DNA of 6,941 nt, from positions 1 through 6,941 of the forward strand of contig JAEZHR010000426.1 in the NCBI GenBank assembly GCA_023416415.1. Reading direction: 5' to 3'. The notes under the pieces are model-generated. The model was not told the DNA's origin. It worked only from the letters and a program-made list of their open reading frames with translations, and made no database searches. The DNA comes from Pseudomonadota bacterium (GTDB taxonomy: Bacteria; Pseudomonadota; Gammaproteobacteria; Burkholderiales; Burkholderiaceae_D). Made by a program: the position numbers and the translations under genes. This document shows positions 6,059 through 6,941 of the stretch, one piece after another; the stretch's first letter is position 1, and every line of letters starts with the position of its first letter.

Positions 6059-6286
6059 ATGTATATCGTTGCGCTCGCCTGGATCTATGTCGTACTGATG
6101 ATGTCGATTACCGAAACTTCGGTGGTGGCTGGCGTCATGACGTTCCTCATGTACGGGGTGATCCCGGTGTCGATCATTCTATACATCGGCGGGACCCAGC
6201 GGCGCAAGCGCCGCCGCTACCAGGAAGAGGTGCGCCGTCGCGAAGCGGTGCTGCGCGACCAGAGGGATGCCAACGAACAGTCCTGA
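6059..6286 (+). CDS. Small two-helix membrane protein, conserved-hypothetical type
   Basis: The 75-residue product (82 if it starts at TTG 6038) has two hydrophobic segments, about residues 2-16 and 22-44. A strongly basic stretch (RRKRRR, 48-53) and a charged, probably helical tail rich in Arg, Glu and Gln follow. By the positive-inside rule both ends would face the cytoplasm, with a short turn around SITET between the helices. The membrane topology and clean codon pattern support a real gene. I recall small proteins of this kind beside phaC or pgeF in other betaproteobacteria, but no function is known to me and none is assigned. It is the only plus-strand gene here. Its stop codon is two bases from the pgeF stop (convergent), and its start is 33-54 bases from the phaC start (divergent), so any promoter must overlap phaC coding sequence. 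Confidence 0.8.
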   Translation: MYIVALAWIYVVLMMSITETSVVAGVMTFLMYGVIPVSIILYIGGTQRRKRRRYQEEVRRREAVLRDQRDANEQS

Positions 6287-6288
6287 GC

Positions 6289-6941
6289 TTACCCGGCAAG
6301 ATCCTGCGACCGACTGAGCCAGATCAGCGAGGCCATGCGGCCCGTCACACCCTCCCGACGATAAGAGTAGAAACGCTCCGGCTCCCGTACCGTGCACCAC
6401 TCCCCGCCATATACACGGTCCACGCCAGCGCTTGCCAGCGCCTGGCGTGCCAGCAGATAAATGTCGGCAAAGTATTTTCCGGGCACGCCAATTCGCGCGC
6501 GGAATGCACTCGCTGCCGCCGGGTCGCGTGCCACGAAGGCCTCGAGCACGTCCCGTCCCACCTCGAAGCTGTCCGGACCGATGGCCGGCCCCATCCAGGC
6601 CATGATCCGGTTAGCCCCGGCCGCATGCATCGCCCGCACCGTATTCTCCAGCACTCCGCCTGCCAGCCCGCGCCAGCCGGCATGTGCCGCCGCAACCACT
6701 GTCCCGGCATCGTCGCAGAACAGCACCGGAAGGCAGTCCGCTGTCTGCACGATGCACACGACGCCGGCTCGCGATGTCAGGCTGGCGTCGGCCTGCGGCG
6801 CACCATCGACCTCGCAGGCGTCGAGTACCGTCGTTCCGTGTATCTGAGTCAGCCATGCCGGCTCGGCCGGCAGGCGCGCGATCAGCGCCGCCCGATTCGC
6901 ATGCACCGCCTGCGGGTCGTCTCCCACATGCAGCCCGAGAT
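6289..6941 (-). CDS. pgeF: Peptidoglycan editing factor PgeF, YfiH/laccase-domain family (5' end missing)
   Basis: This is a member of the YfiH (DUF152, multicopper polyphenol oxidase-like) family. The E. coli member prevents misincorporation of L-serine in place of L-alanine in peptidoglycan precursors; other members have been described as laccases or purine nucleoside phosphorylases. About 217 residues are visible. The metal/active-site residues are in place, numbered from the GTG codon at 6927: His30 (TQIHG), Cys65 (TADCLPVLF) and His82 (AHAGWRG). The blocks GPAIGPDSFEVG and ERFYSYRREGVTGRMASLIWL are also typical of the family. The frame is still open at the right edge: LGLHVGDDP precedes and includes the GTG codon and matches the family's internal LGxHVGDDP motif, so the GTG is internal and roughly 30-45 N-terminal residues are missing. 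The gene ends two bases from the stop of the small plus-strand gene and is on the same strand as phaC, 284 bases downstream. Confidence 0.94.
   Translation of the reverse strand, partial: LGLHVGDDPQAVHANRAALIARLPAEPAWLTQIHGTTVLDACEVDGAPQADASLTSRAGVVCIVQTADCLPVLFCDDAGTVVAAAHAGWRGLAGGVLENTVRAMHAAGANRIMAWMGPAIGPDSFEVGRDVLEAFVARDPAAASAFRARIGVPGKYFADIYLLARQALASAGVDRVYGGEWCTVREPERFYSYRREGVTGRMASLIWLSRSQDLAG

Noticed and set aside
1..6941. CRISPR arrays, insertion sequences, tRNA or rRNA genes, toxin-antitoxin or defence genes
   Set aside because: I looked for regular repeats, terminal inverted repeats with transposase motifs, tRNA-like arms and small paired genes on both strands and saw none.

Overview
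The window looks like chromosomal DNA of a betaproteobacterium, probably Burkholderiales and plausibly Oxalobacteraceae. The evidence is high GC content with G/C-rich third codon positions, a class I PHA synthase close to the Cupriavidus necator type, a PhaR regulator, and RimO and PgeF proteins of the beta/gamma-proteobacterial kind. The genus cannot be fixed from the sequence alone.

Layout, left to right: (1) rimO, minus strand, cut by the left edge and lacking its C-terminal end (1-1314). (2) A 228-base gap that may hold one very small minus-strand gene (1388-1522). (3) A full-length methyl-accepting chemotaxis protein with a periplasmic Cache sensor, minus strand (1543-3171). (4) A 358-base intergenic region with the MCP ribosome binding site, AT-rich dyads of unknown role, and a strong intrinsic terminator for the next gene. 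(5) phaR, minus strand (3530-4093), with its own TATAAT-type promoter in the gap to phaC. (6) phaC, minus strand (4277-6004). (7) A small two-helix membrane protein on the plus strand (6059-6286, possibly from 6038). (8) pgeF, minus strand, cut by the right edge and lacking its N-terminus (6289-6941).

The functional core is polyhydroxyalkanoate (PHB) storage: PhaC polymerises (R)-3-hydroxyacyl-CoA, and PhaR is the polymer-sensing repressor that controls granule protein genes. The usual partners phaA (beta-ketothiolase) and phaB (acetoacetyl-CoA reductase) are absent between phaC and phaR, so monomer supply must be encoded elsewhere. rimO (ribosomal protein S12 modification) and pgeF (cell-wall precursor editing) are housekeeping neighbours. 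The MCP is an extra signalling gene between phaR and rimO.

No new defence system, mobile element, CRISPR array or RNA gene was found. The points most worth a second look are the small membrane gene lying antisense between two same-strand genes, the missing phaA/phaB, two local oddities in PhaC, the lack of a normal start codon for rimO, and the dyads upstream of the MCP.
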